Source: Candidatus Neomarinimicrobiota bacterium
GTDB lineage: Bacteria; Fidelibacterota; Marinisomatia; Marinisomatales; TCS55
Direction: 5' to 3'
Assembly (NCBI GenBank): GCA_018651745.1
Contig: JABIDL010000008.1
Coordinates: 1-13,766 of the forward strand
Length of the DNA stretch: 13,766 nt
Position numbers and translations under genes: made by a program. Of this stretch, positions 1 through 7,809 are shown piece by piece. The notes below the pieces were generated by a model that made no database searches, was not told where the DNA came from, and saw only the letters and a list, made by a program, of their open reading frames with translations. Every line of letters begins with the position of its first letter. The stretch's first letter is position 1.

Positions 1-51
1 CGACCCCCTGCTCCCAAAGCAGGTGCGCTAACCGGGCTGCGCTACACCCCG
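1..51 (-). tRNA. tRNA-Pro (anticodon TGG), 3' part beyond window edge
   Basis: Read on the minus strand from 51, the sequence gives an acceptor strand CGGGGTG, TA, a D arm with GCGC stems, and an anticodon stem CCTGC/GCAGG enclosing the 7-base loop TTTGGGA. The loop places TGG at positions 34-36, which reads proline codons CCN (CCA best). The C at position 1 and the GCGC D-stem are usual for bacterial tRNA-Pro. Only 51 bases are present; the T arm and the 3' acceptor strand lie left of the window. It is the last recognisable member of a leftward tRNA cluster that begins with tRNA-His. Confidence 0.9.
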
Positions 52-74
52 AATTTTCAAACATTTTTTCACAA

Positions 75-171
75 CCAAAGCAGGTACACTAATCAGCCCA
101 CTCCGCCATCCGGCAAATACGGCGGACAAGCCCGGCTGCCTGTCCCGCTAAAAGTGGGGCGCTACATCCCG
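75..171 (-). pseudogene. decayed partial tRNA-Pro copy, interrupted in the D arm
   Basis: Two blocks match the neighbouring tRNA-Pro. The 5' block (158-171 region) has the same GCGCTACAYCCCGAA as the end of the intact copy, with one C/T change. The second block, 75-96, matches the D-arm-to-anticodon-loop part with a handful of differences that are all transitions (G to A or C to T). The blocks are separated by about 62 bp of inverted-repeat DNA, and the match stops inside the anticodon loop after TTTGG. There is no 3' anticodon strand, T arm or acceptor 3' strand, so it cannot fold as a tRNA. I infer a duplicated tRNA-Pro that was interrupted and decayed; a fragment left by an integration event is an alternative. 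Confidence 0.55.
97..158. repeat. ~62 bp palindromic element inside the tRNA-Pro copy
   Basis: The ends are inverted repeats, CCCACT (97-102) and AGTGGG (153-158). Directly inside the left end is a second perfect stem, TCCGCC (102-107) with GGCGGA (121-126). The remaining part (127-152) is GC-rich (CCCGGCTGCCTGTCCCGCT), in contrast to the AT-rich flanks. It has no coding capacity. Terminal inverted repeats, small size, nested hairpins and a location that breaks an otherwise continuous tRNA-like sequence suggest a REP- or MITE-like repeated element. Its copy number elsewhere in the genome cannot be seen here. A rho-independent terminator is unlikely because no T-run follows the stem on either strand. 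Confidence 0.5.
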
Positions 172-190
172 AAAAATTATCCAAAAACCG

Positions 191-216
191 TCACTCGTCA
201 CTCATAACTCATCACT
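191..216. repeat. short imperfect tandem TCACTC-like repeat
   Basis: TCACTCG, TCACTCA, TAACTCA and TCACTA follow one another as imperfect units of about 7 bp between the tRNA-Pro remnant and tRNA-His. It is low-complexity spacer with no coding or clear regulatory content. Confidence 0.5.
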
Positions 217-221
217 AAAAG

Positions 222-296
222 GGTGAGCGATGGGACTTGAACCCACGGCCTCCTGGGCCACAACCAGGTGCTCTAACCAGCTGAGCTACGCCCACC
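222..296 (-). tRNA. tRNA-His (anticodon GTG)
   Basis: On the minus strand, acceptor GTGGGCG (from 295) pairs with CGCTCAC (223-229 region), with one G-U pair. The D arm is GCTC..GAGC, the anticodon stem CCTGG/CCAGG encloses TTGTGGC with GTG at 34-36, and the T arm contains GGTTCAAGTC. A G at 296 supplies the extra G-1 diagnostic of tRNA-His, facing discriminator C at 222. The 3' CCA is not encoded: the sequence continues CTTTTAG, so CCA must be added by nucleotidyltransferase. The tRNA is complete and is the promoter-proximal member of the leftward cluster. Confidence 0.95.
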
Positions 297-371
297 ATTC
301 GACCCATTAAAGGGCTGGCAAAGTTAGCCGTTTCTGCCATTGCACAAAAGATTTTAAGCAAAGAATTCATC

Positions 372-387
372 AATGGAATTTTCCATT
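372..387. promoter_or_regulatory. 16 bp dyad in the tRNA-His / lptF divergent region
   Basis: AATGGAA and TTCCATT form perfect 7 bp arms around a 2-base centre. It lies in the 177 bp between the leftward tRNA-His and the rightward lptF-type gene, about 86 bp before the latter's start. Such a compact dyad could be a regulator binding site, but the arms are AT-rich and it could be chance. I see no convincing sigma70-like -35/-10 pair in this region. Confidence 0.25.
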
Positions 388-473
388 AATTGTACCCAAT
401 TAAATTTGAAAACCCAAAACGGAAACTAAAATGAGTATTCTGACTAAAAGGATCAACTAATGTAACTTTTCCT

Positions 474-1844
474 ATGCGCCTTCTTTCAAAGTATGTCATG
501 CGGCAGCTATTCCCGCCGTTTATTTTTTCCCTGTTAGTAATCGTTTTTATCTTATTCACCAACTTTTTCCTAAGAGCCATTGACCGCTTCCTCGGGAAAG
601 GTCTTAATATATTTACAATTTTCGAATATCTGTTTTTGAATCTCGCTTGGATTGTGGCTCTCGCCGTGCCGATGGCGGTTCTCATCGCCGCATTAATGAC
701 ATTCGGGCGTATGTCGGAAGAAAACGAAATTACTGCTATGCGGACGTCCGGAATCAGTTACCTTAAAATTATCCGGCCGGTGCTTTTCTTCGGAACCATC
801 GTTGCCATCATACTCATTTATTTTAATAATTACATTCTCCCTGATATGAATTTTCGGGCGCGACTCTTGTCCGGAGATATTTATCGAAAACGTCCCGATA
901 TGAATATCGATCCCGGACATTTCATTGACGACATTCCCGATTACAGTATGATCATCCGGGGCAAAGAAGGAAATCTAATGAAAGACGTTCGGATTTTTAG
1001 CAAGTCCCCTGTGGAAGCACAAACTAGTATTTATTCCGAATCAGGCACATTGCATACGGATGAAAATTTAATCGTCCTCACACTCTTTAACGGGGAAATA
1101 CATGAACTTGATCTGGATGATTTTGGAAATTATCGTAGAATTGCTTTCGAAAAACATATTATTAATATTCCGGCAGATGATCTTGTTTTAATGCGACGCG
1201 ATTCTGCCAGCCGACGCGATCGTGAAATGACCATCCCTATGATGCTAACGAAATACAAATCCTATGAACAACGGATTGACCGTCTGCGTCATCGAATTGG
1301 ATCTTCATTTAAAAAAACAACCGGTGACAGTATTTCACCTCAATCTTTAACCATTGCAAATGCCGAATTGGAAACTTTCAAAGAAAATCTAAAAGTCGAT
1401 AGCATCATCACAAAAAAAGATCGAACAGTAAAAAATAGACAATTAAATCGCCTTCAGCGGCAATTAAAAAATGAATTCAACCTCATCAATAGTTATAGTA
1501 GAAGTAAAAATAAATACAGTGTGGAAATTCATAAAAAAATAACGTTACCCGTTGCGTGCATATTATTTGCTGTGGTTGGCGGCGGGTTGGGTGTCCTTGT
1601 ACGTAAAGGAGGATTTGCGGTTGCAACAAGCCTTAGCTTTGGCTTCTTTTTAATCTATTATATTTTCCTGATTGGCGGAGAAGAATTGGCCGATCGAAAT
1701 ATCATTTCACCATTTTTAGGAATGTGGTCTCCCAATATTTTTCTTGCTGTTGTGGCAGGATATTTAACATTACACACCGTTCGCGAGCGCGCTCCTATTC
1801 AGTTCAATTTTTCCATTAGAAAATATTTCAAAAAAGAATCATGA
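474..1844 (+). CDS. LptF/LptG (YjgP/YjgQ) family lipopolysaccharide export permease
   Basis: This is an inner-membrane component of the Lpt machine, which extracts lipopolysaccharide from the inner membrane and passes it to the LptA bridge using the LptB ATPase. Six hydrophobic segments are visible at about residues 13-34, 54-77, 99-122, 357-377, 381-401 and 417-435, three on each side of a large periplasmic part, as in the family. The conserved cytoplasmic stretch ENEITAMRTSGIS (83-95) follows TM2. The conserved C-terminal pattern LADRNIISPFLGMWSPN (405-421) joins TM5 to TM6. At 456 residues it is roughly 90 longer than E. coli LptF or LptG; the excess is a charged, probably helical or coiled-coil insert around 245-350. 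The start follows no strong Shine-Dalgarno sequence. Its stop overlaps the next gene's start (ATGA), implying translational coupling. Whether it is the F or the G paralogue cannot be decided from sequence alone, so no symbol is given. Confidence 0.9.
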   Translation: MRLLSKYVMRQLFPPFIFSLLVIVFILFTNFFLRAIDRFLGKGLNIFTIFEYLFLNLAWIVALAVPMAVLIAALMTFGRMSEENEITAMRTSGISYLKIIRPVLFFGTIVAIILIYFNNYILPDMNFRARLLSGDIYRKRPDMNIDPGHFIDDIPDYSMIIRGKEGNLMKDVRIFSKSPVEAQTSIYSESGTLHTDENLIVLTLFNGEIHELDLDDFGNYRRIAFEKHIINIPADDLVLMRRDSASRRDREMTIPMMLTKYKSYEQRIDRLRHRIGSSFKKTTGDSISPQSLTIANAELETFKENLKVDSIITKKDRTVKNRQLNRLQRQLKNEFNLINSYSRSKNKYSVEIHKKITLPVACILFAVVGGGLGVLVRKGGFAVATSLSFGFFLIYYIFLIGGEELADRNIISPFLGMWSPNIFLAVVAGYLTLHTVRERAPIQFNFSIRKYFKKES

Positions 1845-3142
1845 ATTCGACTGACCTCATCGCTAAAAAACAATCTGGAGAAGCGCTCAGCCGTAGGGAA
1901 CTAAGTCCTTTTCTAAGTGCATTTGTCGATGGATCCATACCAGATTCGGATATGGTTACCTTTTTGAATGCGGTTTATAATAATGGAATGACTGAAGAAG
2001 AAATCTATATTTTAGTGGAACTCATGATTGAATCCGGTGAAAAGGTGGATTTCTCTCATTTGAATTCTTTCCCTGCAGATAAACATTCTACCGGGGGCGT
2101 TGGAGATAAAGTGTCGCTCGTGCTTGCTCCCATTCTTGCAACTTTGGGACTTTCCATACCAATGATTTCTGGCCGATCTCTTGGTCATACGGGGGGCACT
2201 CTGGATAAACTAGAATCTATAGCAGGATTTAAAACAGATTTAAGTTTAGATGATTTCAAAACTCAAGTAAAAAAGATTGGTGTTTGCCTCATTGGGCAAA
2301 CGCATGAAATTTGTCCTGCCGATAAACGTATGTATGCGTTACGCGATGTTACCCACACAATTGATTCGATTCCGCTGATTTGCGGTTCGATTATGAGCAA
2401 AAAAATTGCCGAAGGAATCCGCGGACTTGTTTTGGACATAAAAGTTGGAAACGGTGCCTTCATGAAATCTATCCCAAAAGCAAAATATTTGGGGGAAATG
2501 ATGAAAAAAATCGGACAGAAATTTGGCGTAAAAACTGAAGTGGTTTATACGTCTATGAATCAGCCACTCGGGCGATTTGCCGGGAATTGGTGTGAAGTGA
2601 AAGAATCGGTGGCTTGTCTGCAAGGCCACGGTCCAAAAGATACCATGAAGGTTGTATTTGAAACGTGCTCCGTTTTATTGATGCAATCCGGAATTTCTAC
2701 AAACAAAAAAAAGTCCATTGAACTGATTGAGAATACAATTCACTCCGGCACAGCAATGGAAAAATGGCTGGAATTGGTTTCTACCCAAGGTGGCGACGCC
2801 ACGATTTTTGATAGGTTGGATCGTCAGAATATCCCAAAATATTCTTCAGAATTGGTTGCTAAATCTTCTGGGTTTGTTTCAGTAATGAATACGCTTGGAA
2901 TCGGGAATGCCGGAATTCCGCTCGGCATTGGAAGAGCAAAAAAAAATGAACCTGTTGACCCAACAGCCGGGATGGAATTTCTAGCGAAAATCGGTGAACC
3001 GGCAAAAAGCAATCAGCCTTTAATTCGGCTTTTTAATTCAAATCAGAAAAAATTAGAAGAAGCGCAATCAATGCTACAAGACACCGTTTTGATTACAGAG
3101 GAAAAACCAAACCCCCATTGTTTGATATTAGGCGAAACCTAA
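1841..3142 (+). CDS. deoA: pyrimidine-nucleoside / thymidine phosphorylase
   Basis: Cytosolic salvage enzyme that reversibly phosphorolyses thymidine (and possibly uridine) to base and (deoxy)ribose-1-phosphate. The family signature is intact: SGRSLGHTGGTLDKLE at 110-125. The phosphate-binding KHSTGGVGDK sits at 81-90. Residues R168, S183 and K187 have the same spacing as the base-binding R171, S186 and K190 of E. coli thymidine phosphorylase, followed by KVGNGAFM (201-208). Length is 433 residues against about 440 for the E. coli enzyme, so it is complete, with the N-terminal helical, central alpha/beta and C-terminal domains. The start overlaps the upstream permease stop by 4 bp. The choice between DeoA (thymidine-specific) and Pdp (broad pyrimidine) cannot be settled here, so the symbol is provisional. 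Confidence 0.92.
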   Translation: MNSTDLIAKKQSGEALSRRELSPFLSAFVDGSIPDSDMVTFLNAVYNNGMTEEEIYILVELMIESGEKVDFSHLNSFPADKHSTGGVGDKVSLVLAPILATLGLSIPMISGRSLGHTGGTLDKLESIAGFKTDLSLDDFKTQVKKIGVCLIGQTHEICPADKRMYALRDVTHTIDSIPLICGSIMSKKIAEGIRGLVLDIKVGNGAFMKSIPKAKYLGEMMKKIGQKFGVKTEVVYTSMNQPLGRFAGNWCEVKESVACLQGHGPKDTMKVVFETCSVLLMQSGISTNKKKSIELIENTIHSGTAMEKWLELVSTQGGDATIFDRLDRQNIPKYSSELVAKSSGFVSVMNTLGIGNAGIPLGIGRAKKNEPVDPTAGMEFLAKIGEPAKSNQPLIRLFNSNQKKLEEAQSMLQDTVLITEEKPNPHCLILGET

Positions 3143-3144
3143 TA

Positions 3145-5265
3145 TCAATACCCGCGGTGAACCATACACGTTTGGGTTGGCTGAGTATTCTCTATAAATA
3201 TTTCCGGGTTTGATTCAACCGGGCAAAATTCTGTGGGTACATCTTTAGTAATAGAACAAATTTTCATTTCAATGATTGACTGCGGCCGATCAAATCCGAT
3301 CCGCTTATAGCCCAGTGTATCATGCGCATCACGCATAAATTGAGCCCAAATAGGAAGAGCTGCTTTACTACCGTCCTGTCCCTCCCCCAGGCTAACCCTC
3401 GCATCATCAATTCCGCTCCACACGCCGGCAGTGATAAACGGAGAAAATCCTAAAAACCACGCATCCGTCCAACCTTGTGTGGTTCCTGTTTTCCCTCCTG
3501 CAGGATGATAAAAATGATATTTCCAACGCGAGCTTCCTCCCGTTCCTCTATCTAAAACTGTCTGCATTAAATTCGTCATGATGTATGCAGTTCCGGTACT
3601 TAGCACTTCATTTTTAATCGGTTTATATTCCTTCAAAACACTTCCAAAACGATCTTCTATTCTTGTGATTGCGAACGGCTCATTATGTACACCTTTATTG
3701 GAGAATATGGAATATGCGCCCACCATTTCCAACAGATATACTTCGGATGTTCCTAGCGCAATGGCATCTACAGCGCGAATATCAGTGGATATTCCCATTC
3801 GTTGTGCTAATTTTTTTACTTGTTGCGCCGGTGCGAGACCTTTCTGAACCATTCGTACCGAAATTAAATTTAAAGATCGCCTCAGACCTTCTCGCATTGT
3901 GGTCAAACCACTGGTATTTCCATCATAATTCCGAGGTTTCCATTTAACCCAGTCCCCATCTGCATTTTGAACATTTAGAACCACCGGTTGGTTTTGAAGT
4001 TGTTCTACGACGGTATATCCATTTTCAATTGCTGTTGCGTACACCATCGGTTTAAAAACCGATCCCGGCTGGCGCTTTGCTTGAATAGCTCGATTAAATT
4101 GATCCCGATAATCGGGCCGGCCTCCAATCATAGCAAGAATGGCACCGGTCCTGGAATCGAGGGCAACAAAAGCTGATTGCACCAATAACTGCTTCCGCAA
4201 TTCTTTAAAAAGTTCCGCCTCACCCTTCATCATTTTTTTCACAGTATCTTCAGGAAAAATAGACAAATAGCCAAGCGTTTCGAATTCTTCTTTATCGTTG
4301 AAAAGGCGTTTATTCAGAACCGATTGATTTCGCATAATCGTTTCCATCATTGCCTGTTCTGCAATGTCTTGAAGCCGAGAATCCAGTGTGGTGTAAATTT
4401 TGAGACCATCTCTGTATATATTGATTCCAAGTGACTCATCTTCCTTTTCCAAAAGCCGACGAACATATTCGGTAAAATAAGGCGCCTTCCCTTGTAATTG
4501 TTCCGTGAGGACCGTTTCTAATGACATCGCCCTCGCTTCGGAATAAGAGGCAGGTGTAATCACCTTTTGATCTAGCATTAACCTGAGAACGGTATTCCTA
4601 CGTTTAATGGCTTTTTCGGGATAGCGAACCGGTGTGTACCGCGCGGGAGCCGGAAGCACTCCGACCAAAAGAGCGCTTTCGTCCAAAGTGAGATCATGAG
4701 CTCCTTTTGCAAAATACCTCTTTGCGGCAGCCTGAACACCATACGTCCCATGGCCAAAATGAACACTGTTAAGATACATTTCAAGAATTTCATCCTTCGT
4801 GTAAGTTCGTTCAATTTGGATTGCCGTGATAATTTCTTTCAACTTTCGCGTAATGGTTTTTTTGAATCCGATTGTATCATAAAGATTTCGTGCAAGCTGC
4901 TGAGTGAGCGAACTAAATCCCTGAGTATAGCTCATCGAAAGTGTGTTAATAACAATCGCTCGAAAAACATCGCGGAGTGAAATTCCCCAATGCGATCGGA
5001 ATCGGCGATCCTCAGATGCAATGACAGCATCCTGCATATAGGTTGGAATTTCTTCGAGTGACACAAACACGCGTTTCTCTAAAAACAACTCATGCAGTAC
5101 TTTTCCATCTGCTGAGTAAATCCGAGTCACTAGATTCGGATCGTAATTTTCAAGTTGCTCAATTGAAGGAAGGTCGCGAGATAATAAAAATAAATAAATT
5201 AAAATGACCACAGCGCATCCAAAGAGGAAAATCGCTGTTCTTTTAATAATTTGATACCAAGACAT
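3145..5265 (-). CDS. bifunctional class A penicillin-binding protein (PBP1A type)
   Basis: Membrane-anchored peptidoglycan synthase that polymerises lipid II into glycan strands and crosslinks them in the periplasm. A short cytoplasmic N-terminus precedes one membrane anchor (about 10-28). The glycosyltransferase-51 domain has EDRRFRSHWGI (85-95, catalytic E85), GFSSLTQQLARN (116-127), RKLKEIITAIQIER (140-153) with the second glutamate E144, and EMYLNSVHFGHGTYGVQAAA (162-181). The transpeptidase domain carries S402-V-F-K405, S464-L-N466 and K592-T-G-T595, so all three active-site motifs are present. Three cysteines lie in the tail (670, 681, 700). The first GT51 glycine pair reads GF where GG is usual. 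The gene lies 76 bp after fumC on the same strand and ends 2 bp from the opposing phosphorylase gene. No strong Shine-Dalgarno sequence precedes the start. Confidence 0.93.
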   Translation of the reverse strand: MSWYQIIKRTAIFLFGCAVVILIYLFLLSRDLPSIEQLENYDPNLVTRIYSADGKVLHELFLEKRVFVSLEEIPTYMQDAVIASEDRRFRSHWGISLRDVFRAIVINTLSMSYTQGFSSLTQQLARNLYDTIGFKKTITRKLKEIITAIQIERTYTKDEILEMYLNSVHFGHGTYGVQAAAKRYFAKGAHDLTLDESALLVGVLPAPARYTPVRYPEKAIKRRNTVLRLMLDQKVITPASYSEARAMSLETVLTEQLQGKAPYFTEYVRRLLEKEDESLGINIYRDGLKIYTTLDSRLQDIAEQAMMETIMRNQSVLNKRLFNDKEEFETLGYLSIFPEDTVKKMMKGEAELFKELRKQLLVQSAFVALDSRTGAILAMIGGRPDYRDQFNRAIQAKRQPGSVFKPMVYATAIENGYTVVEQLQNQPVVLNVQNADGDWVKWKPRNYDGNTSGLTTMREGLRRSLNLISVRMVQKGLAPAQQVKKLAQRMGISTDIRAVDAIALGTSEVYLLEMVGAYSIFSNKGVHNEPFAITRIEDRFGSVLKEYKPIKNEVLSTGTAYIMTNLMQTVLDRGTGGSSRWKYHFYHPAGGKTGTTQGWTDAWFLGFSPFITAGVWSGIDDARVSLGEGQDGSKAALPIWAQFMRDAHDTLGYKRIGFDRPQSIIEMKICSITKDVPTEFCPVESNPEIFIENTQPTQTCMVHRGY

Positions 5266-5341
5266 AGAAATAATTTACAACGACGTAGCTATAGTACCCT
5301 TCCTTGATTGAATGAGATTCGAAAAAAGAATGGTTTGAAAA

Positions 5342-6739
5342 TTATGATTCAGTTTTTGGGTGAATCATTTCTTCTGGGCAAACAAGTTTGTCAAATTCGT
5401 CTACAGATAAATAATTGAGTGCAACGGCAGCATCTTTGAGTGATGTATTTTCTTTATGAGCTTTTTTGGCGACTTCAGCCGCTTTTTCATACCCAATATG
5501 CGGATTTAATGCCGTAACCAACATGAGCGAATCCCGCAGATTTTTATCTATTCCTATTTCGTTGGCTTCAATCCCATCCACACAGTTTTTAGCGAAAGAT
5601 TGGCACGCATCTCCAATGAGTTTGATGGATTGTAAAATATTAAAAGCTATCACAGGCCTGTACACATTAAGTTCAAAATTTCCACTTGCACCAGCTATAG
5701 AAATAGTGACGTCATTTCCCATTACTTGTGTGCACACCATGGTCACAGCTTCGCATTGTGTTGGGTTCACTTTCCCCGGCATAATAGAAGATCCGGGCTC
5801 ATTTGCCGGTAGGTTCAATTCACCAAAACCGCCACGCGGGCCACTGGCAAGCCAACGAATATCATTTGCAATTTTAAATAAACTTCCGGAAAGCGTTTTT
5901 AACGCCGAAGAAAGTTCAACAATGGAATCTTGGGCACCGAGCGCTTCAAATTTATTAGGTGCAGATTTGAATGGAAGACCCGTAATAGATGCAATTTGCT
6001 TAGCTGCCTTTTCTCCGAAACCTTTTCTTGAATTAATACCCGTACCAACTGCAGTACCTCCCATAGCCAGCTCATAACAATGATCTAGGGCTTTTTCAAT
6101 TCGAGATAATCCATGTTCCAATTGGGATGCATACCCAGAGAATTCTTGACCAAGACTAAGAGGAGTCGCATCCTGAAGATGGGTTCTTCCCAGTTTGACA
6201 ATTTTCTCAAAATCGCGAGACTTAGCCTCAAGAGATTCTTTTAATCTTTTAACAGCAGGAATCATGTGATGGGTGACCGATTCTACAGCGGCAATATTAA
6301 TTGCGGTTGGAAACGTGTCATTGGTGGATTGAGACATGTTCACATGGTCATTCGGATGAACAGGTTTTTTACTTCCAAGTTCTCCACCCATCATTTCAAT
6401 AGATCGGTTTGAAATCACTTCATTAACGTTCATGTTTGTTTGAGTCCCACTTCCAGTTTGCCATACTACAAGGGGAAAATGGTCATCCAATTTTCCGCTA
6501 ATAACCTCATCTGCAGCTTTTCCAATTCCATCCGCAATCTCATCAGTCAAGTCACCGTAAGATTGATTTACAGAGGCGGCGGCTTTTTTAAGGATGCCGT
6601 ATGCGCGAATCAATTCACGGGGAAATCGTTCATCGCCAATTTTAAAATTATCAAGCGATCGTTTGGTTTGTGCGCCATAATATCGATCGGTCGGGACTTC
6701 AATGACGCCCATGCTATCTTTTTCTTTGCGAGTTTTCAT
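5342..6739 (-). CDS. fumC: fumarate hydratase class II
   Basis: Catalyses the reversible hydration of fumarate to L-malate in the cytosol, without the iron-sulfur cluster of class I fumarases. The superfamily signature [11 protein letters not shown] is at 316-326 and contains the catalytic serine S318; H187 in [10 protein letters not shown] (184-193) is the partner histidine. [17 protein letters not shown] (96-112) and [12 protein letters not shown] (135-146) favour fumarase over aspartate ammonia-lyase, which has GAGTSTNMN at the first site. Length (465) and N-terminus ([12 protein letters not shown]) match E. coli FumC closely, supporting this start. The gene is 48 bp downstream of korB on the same strand, which suggests one TCA-cycle transcription unit. 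Confidence 0.96.
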   Translation of the reverse strand: MKTRKEKDSMGVIEVPTDRYYGAQTKRSLDNFKIGDERFPRELIRAYGILKKAAASVNQSYGDLTDEIADGIGKAADEVISGKLDDHFPLVVWQTGSGTQTNMNVNEVISNRSIEMMGGELGSKKPVHPNDHVNMSQSTNDTFPTAINIAAVESVTHHMIPAVKRLKESLEAKSRDFEKIVKLGRTHLQDATPLSLGQEFSGYASQLEHGLSRIEKALDHCYELAMGGTAVGTGINSRKGFGEKAAKQIASITGLPFKSAPNKFEALGAQDSIVELSSALKTLSGSLFKIANDIRWLASGPRGGFGELNLPANEPGSSIMPGKVNPTQCEAVTMVCTQVMGNDVTISIAGASGNFELNVYRPVIAFNILQSIKLIGDACQSFAKNCVDGIEANEIGIDKNLRDSLMLVTALNPHIGYEKAAEVAKKAHKENTSLKDAAVALNYLSVDEFDKLVCPEEMIHPKTES

Positions 6740-6787
6740 TCTTAGGATTTTCTCATTTTATTTACGCCTCTTTAGTGCATTTTTTCG

Positions 6788-7807
6788 TTAATCAACAATC
6801 CATGTATCACCAGCATTTAATAATGATTTAATATCACCCTCCCCCAATTTTTCCTTAGCAGAATTGATTTGGTCTTCAAGCATTTCATCATAAGTAGGTT
6901 CGGTCACATTGTAAAAAACACCAATTGGTTCTGGAAAATTTTCATTAGATGTAAAATTTGCCAATGTTGATGCAATTAAATAATCAGATTCATCATGAAC
7001 CAATACATCATCGACATTCCACTTTCCCCCGAGCTCAATAACTTGAGGTATATTCCCATCCATACGGATACCTTTATTCTGATCTGCACCAAATACCATT
7101 GGTTTTTTATCTTCGAGCCATAGAACAGATTGGGCTTTGGTTTCTTTTTCTGTGTACTGAAAATATGCACCATTGTTAAAGATATTGCAGTTCTGATAAA
7201 TTTCAAGAAACGTAGCACCTTTATGATTGTAACATCTGGAAATCATATCCTGAAGATGCTTGGTCTCCCTGTCCACGGACCTGGCTACAAAAGTTGCATG
7301 CGAACCCAAGGCTAGGGCCGGTGGGTTGAAAGGGCGGTCAAGCGACCCCATTGGAGTGGATTTGGTAATTTTCCCAAGTTCAGATGTTGGAGAATATTGT
7401 CCTTTTGTGAGCCCATAAATACGATTGTTGAACAGCATAATATTGATGTCCATATTTCTTCGAATTAAATGAATCGTATGGTTCCCGCCAATAGAAAGTG
7501 CGTCTCCATCCCCCGTTACCACCCAAACTGAAAGGGACGAATTTGCTAATTTTACACCGGATGCAATGGCGGTCGCCCTGCCATGAATGGTGTGAAATCC
7601 AAATGTATTCATATAATATGGGAAACGGCTTGAGCAGCCAATTCCGGATATAAAAACAAACTCTTCTTTCTTCCTTCCAAACGTTGGGAATGTCTTTTGT
7701 ACTTGAGCTAAAACCGCATAATCGCCACACCCGGGACACCAACGGACGCCCTGGTCAGAAGTATAATCTTGTCGGGATTGAGCCGGTGCTATCTGTTGTT
7801 CTGCCAT
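6788..7807 (-). CDS. korB: 2-oxoglutarate:ferredoxin oxidoreductase, beta subunit
   Basis: The thiamine-diphosphate-binding subunit, which with KorA oxidatively decarboxylates a 2-oxoacid to the acyl-CoA and reduces ferredoxin, or runs in reverse in a reductive TCA cycle. WCPGCGD (23-29), GIGCSS (55-60) and C207 in QNCNIFNN supply C24, C27, C58 and C207. Their spacing matches the four cysteines that hold the single [4Fe-4S] cluster in Sulfolobus two-subunit 2-oxoacid:ferredoxin oxidoreductases. The TPP/Mg site is GDGDALSIGGNH (99-110) with NNRIYGLTKGQ (127-137). The 339-residue length suits the family. The start lies 2 bp after the korA stop and a GGTGA sequence overlaps the end of korA. Specificity for 2-oxoglutarate rather than pyruvate rests on family resemblance and on fumC next door; other 2-oxoacids remain possible. 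Confidence 0.93.
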   Translation of the reverse strand: MAEQQIAPAQSRQDYTSDQGVRWCPGCGDYAVLAQVQKTFPTFGRKKEEFVFISGIGCSSRFPYYMNTFGFHTIHGRATAIASGVKLANSSLSVWVVTGDGDALSIGGNHTIHLIRRNMDINIMLFNNRIYGLTKGQYSPTSELGKITKSTPMGSLDRPFNPPALALGSHATFVARSVDRETKHLQDMISRCYNHKGATFLEIYQNCNIFNNGAYFQYTEKETKAQSVLWLEDKKPMVFGADQNKGIRMDGNIPQVIELGGKWNVDDVLVHDESDYLIASTLANFTSNENFPEPIGVFYNVTEPTYDEMLEDQINSAKEKLGEGDIKSLLNAGDTWIVD

Positions 7808-7809
7808 AT

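Noticed and set aside
97-158. GC-rich hairpin as a rho-independent terminator for tRNA-His
   Set aside because: The stem is not followed by a T-run on the minus strand and it lies inside tRNA-derived sequence; the inverted-repeat element reading explains it better.
191-216. Tandem TCACTC-like units as a CRISPR array
   Set aside because: Units are about 7 bp, imperfect and have no spacers; no cas genes are present.
5466-6077. 203-codon open frame on the plus strand inside fumC
   Set aside because: It is entirely antisense to a strongly conserved fumC, its translation has no recognisable domain, and its codons mirror the fumC frame.
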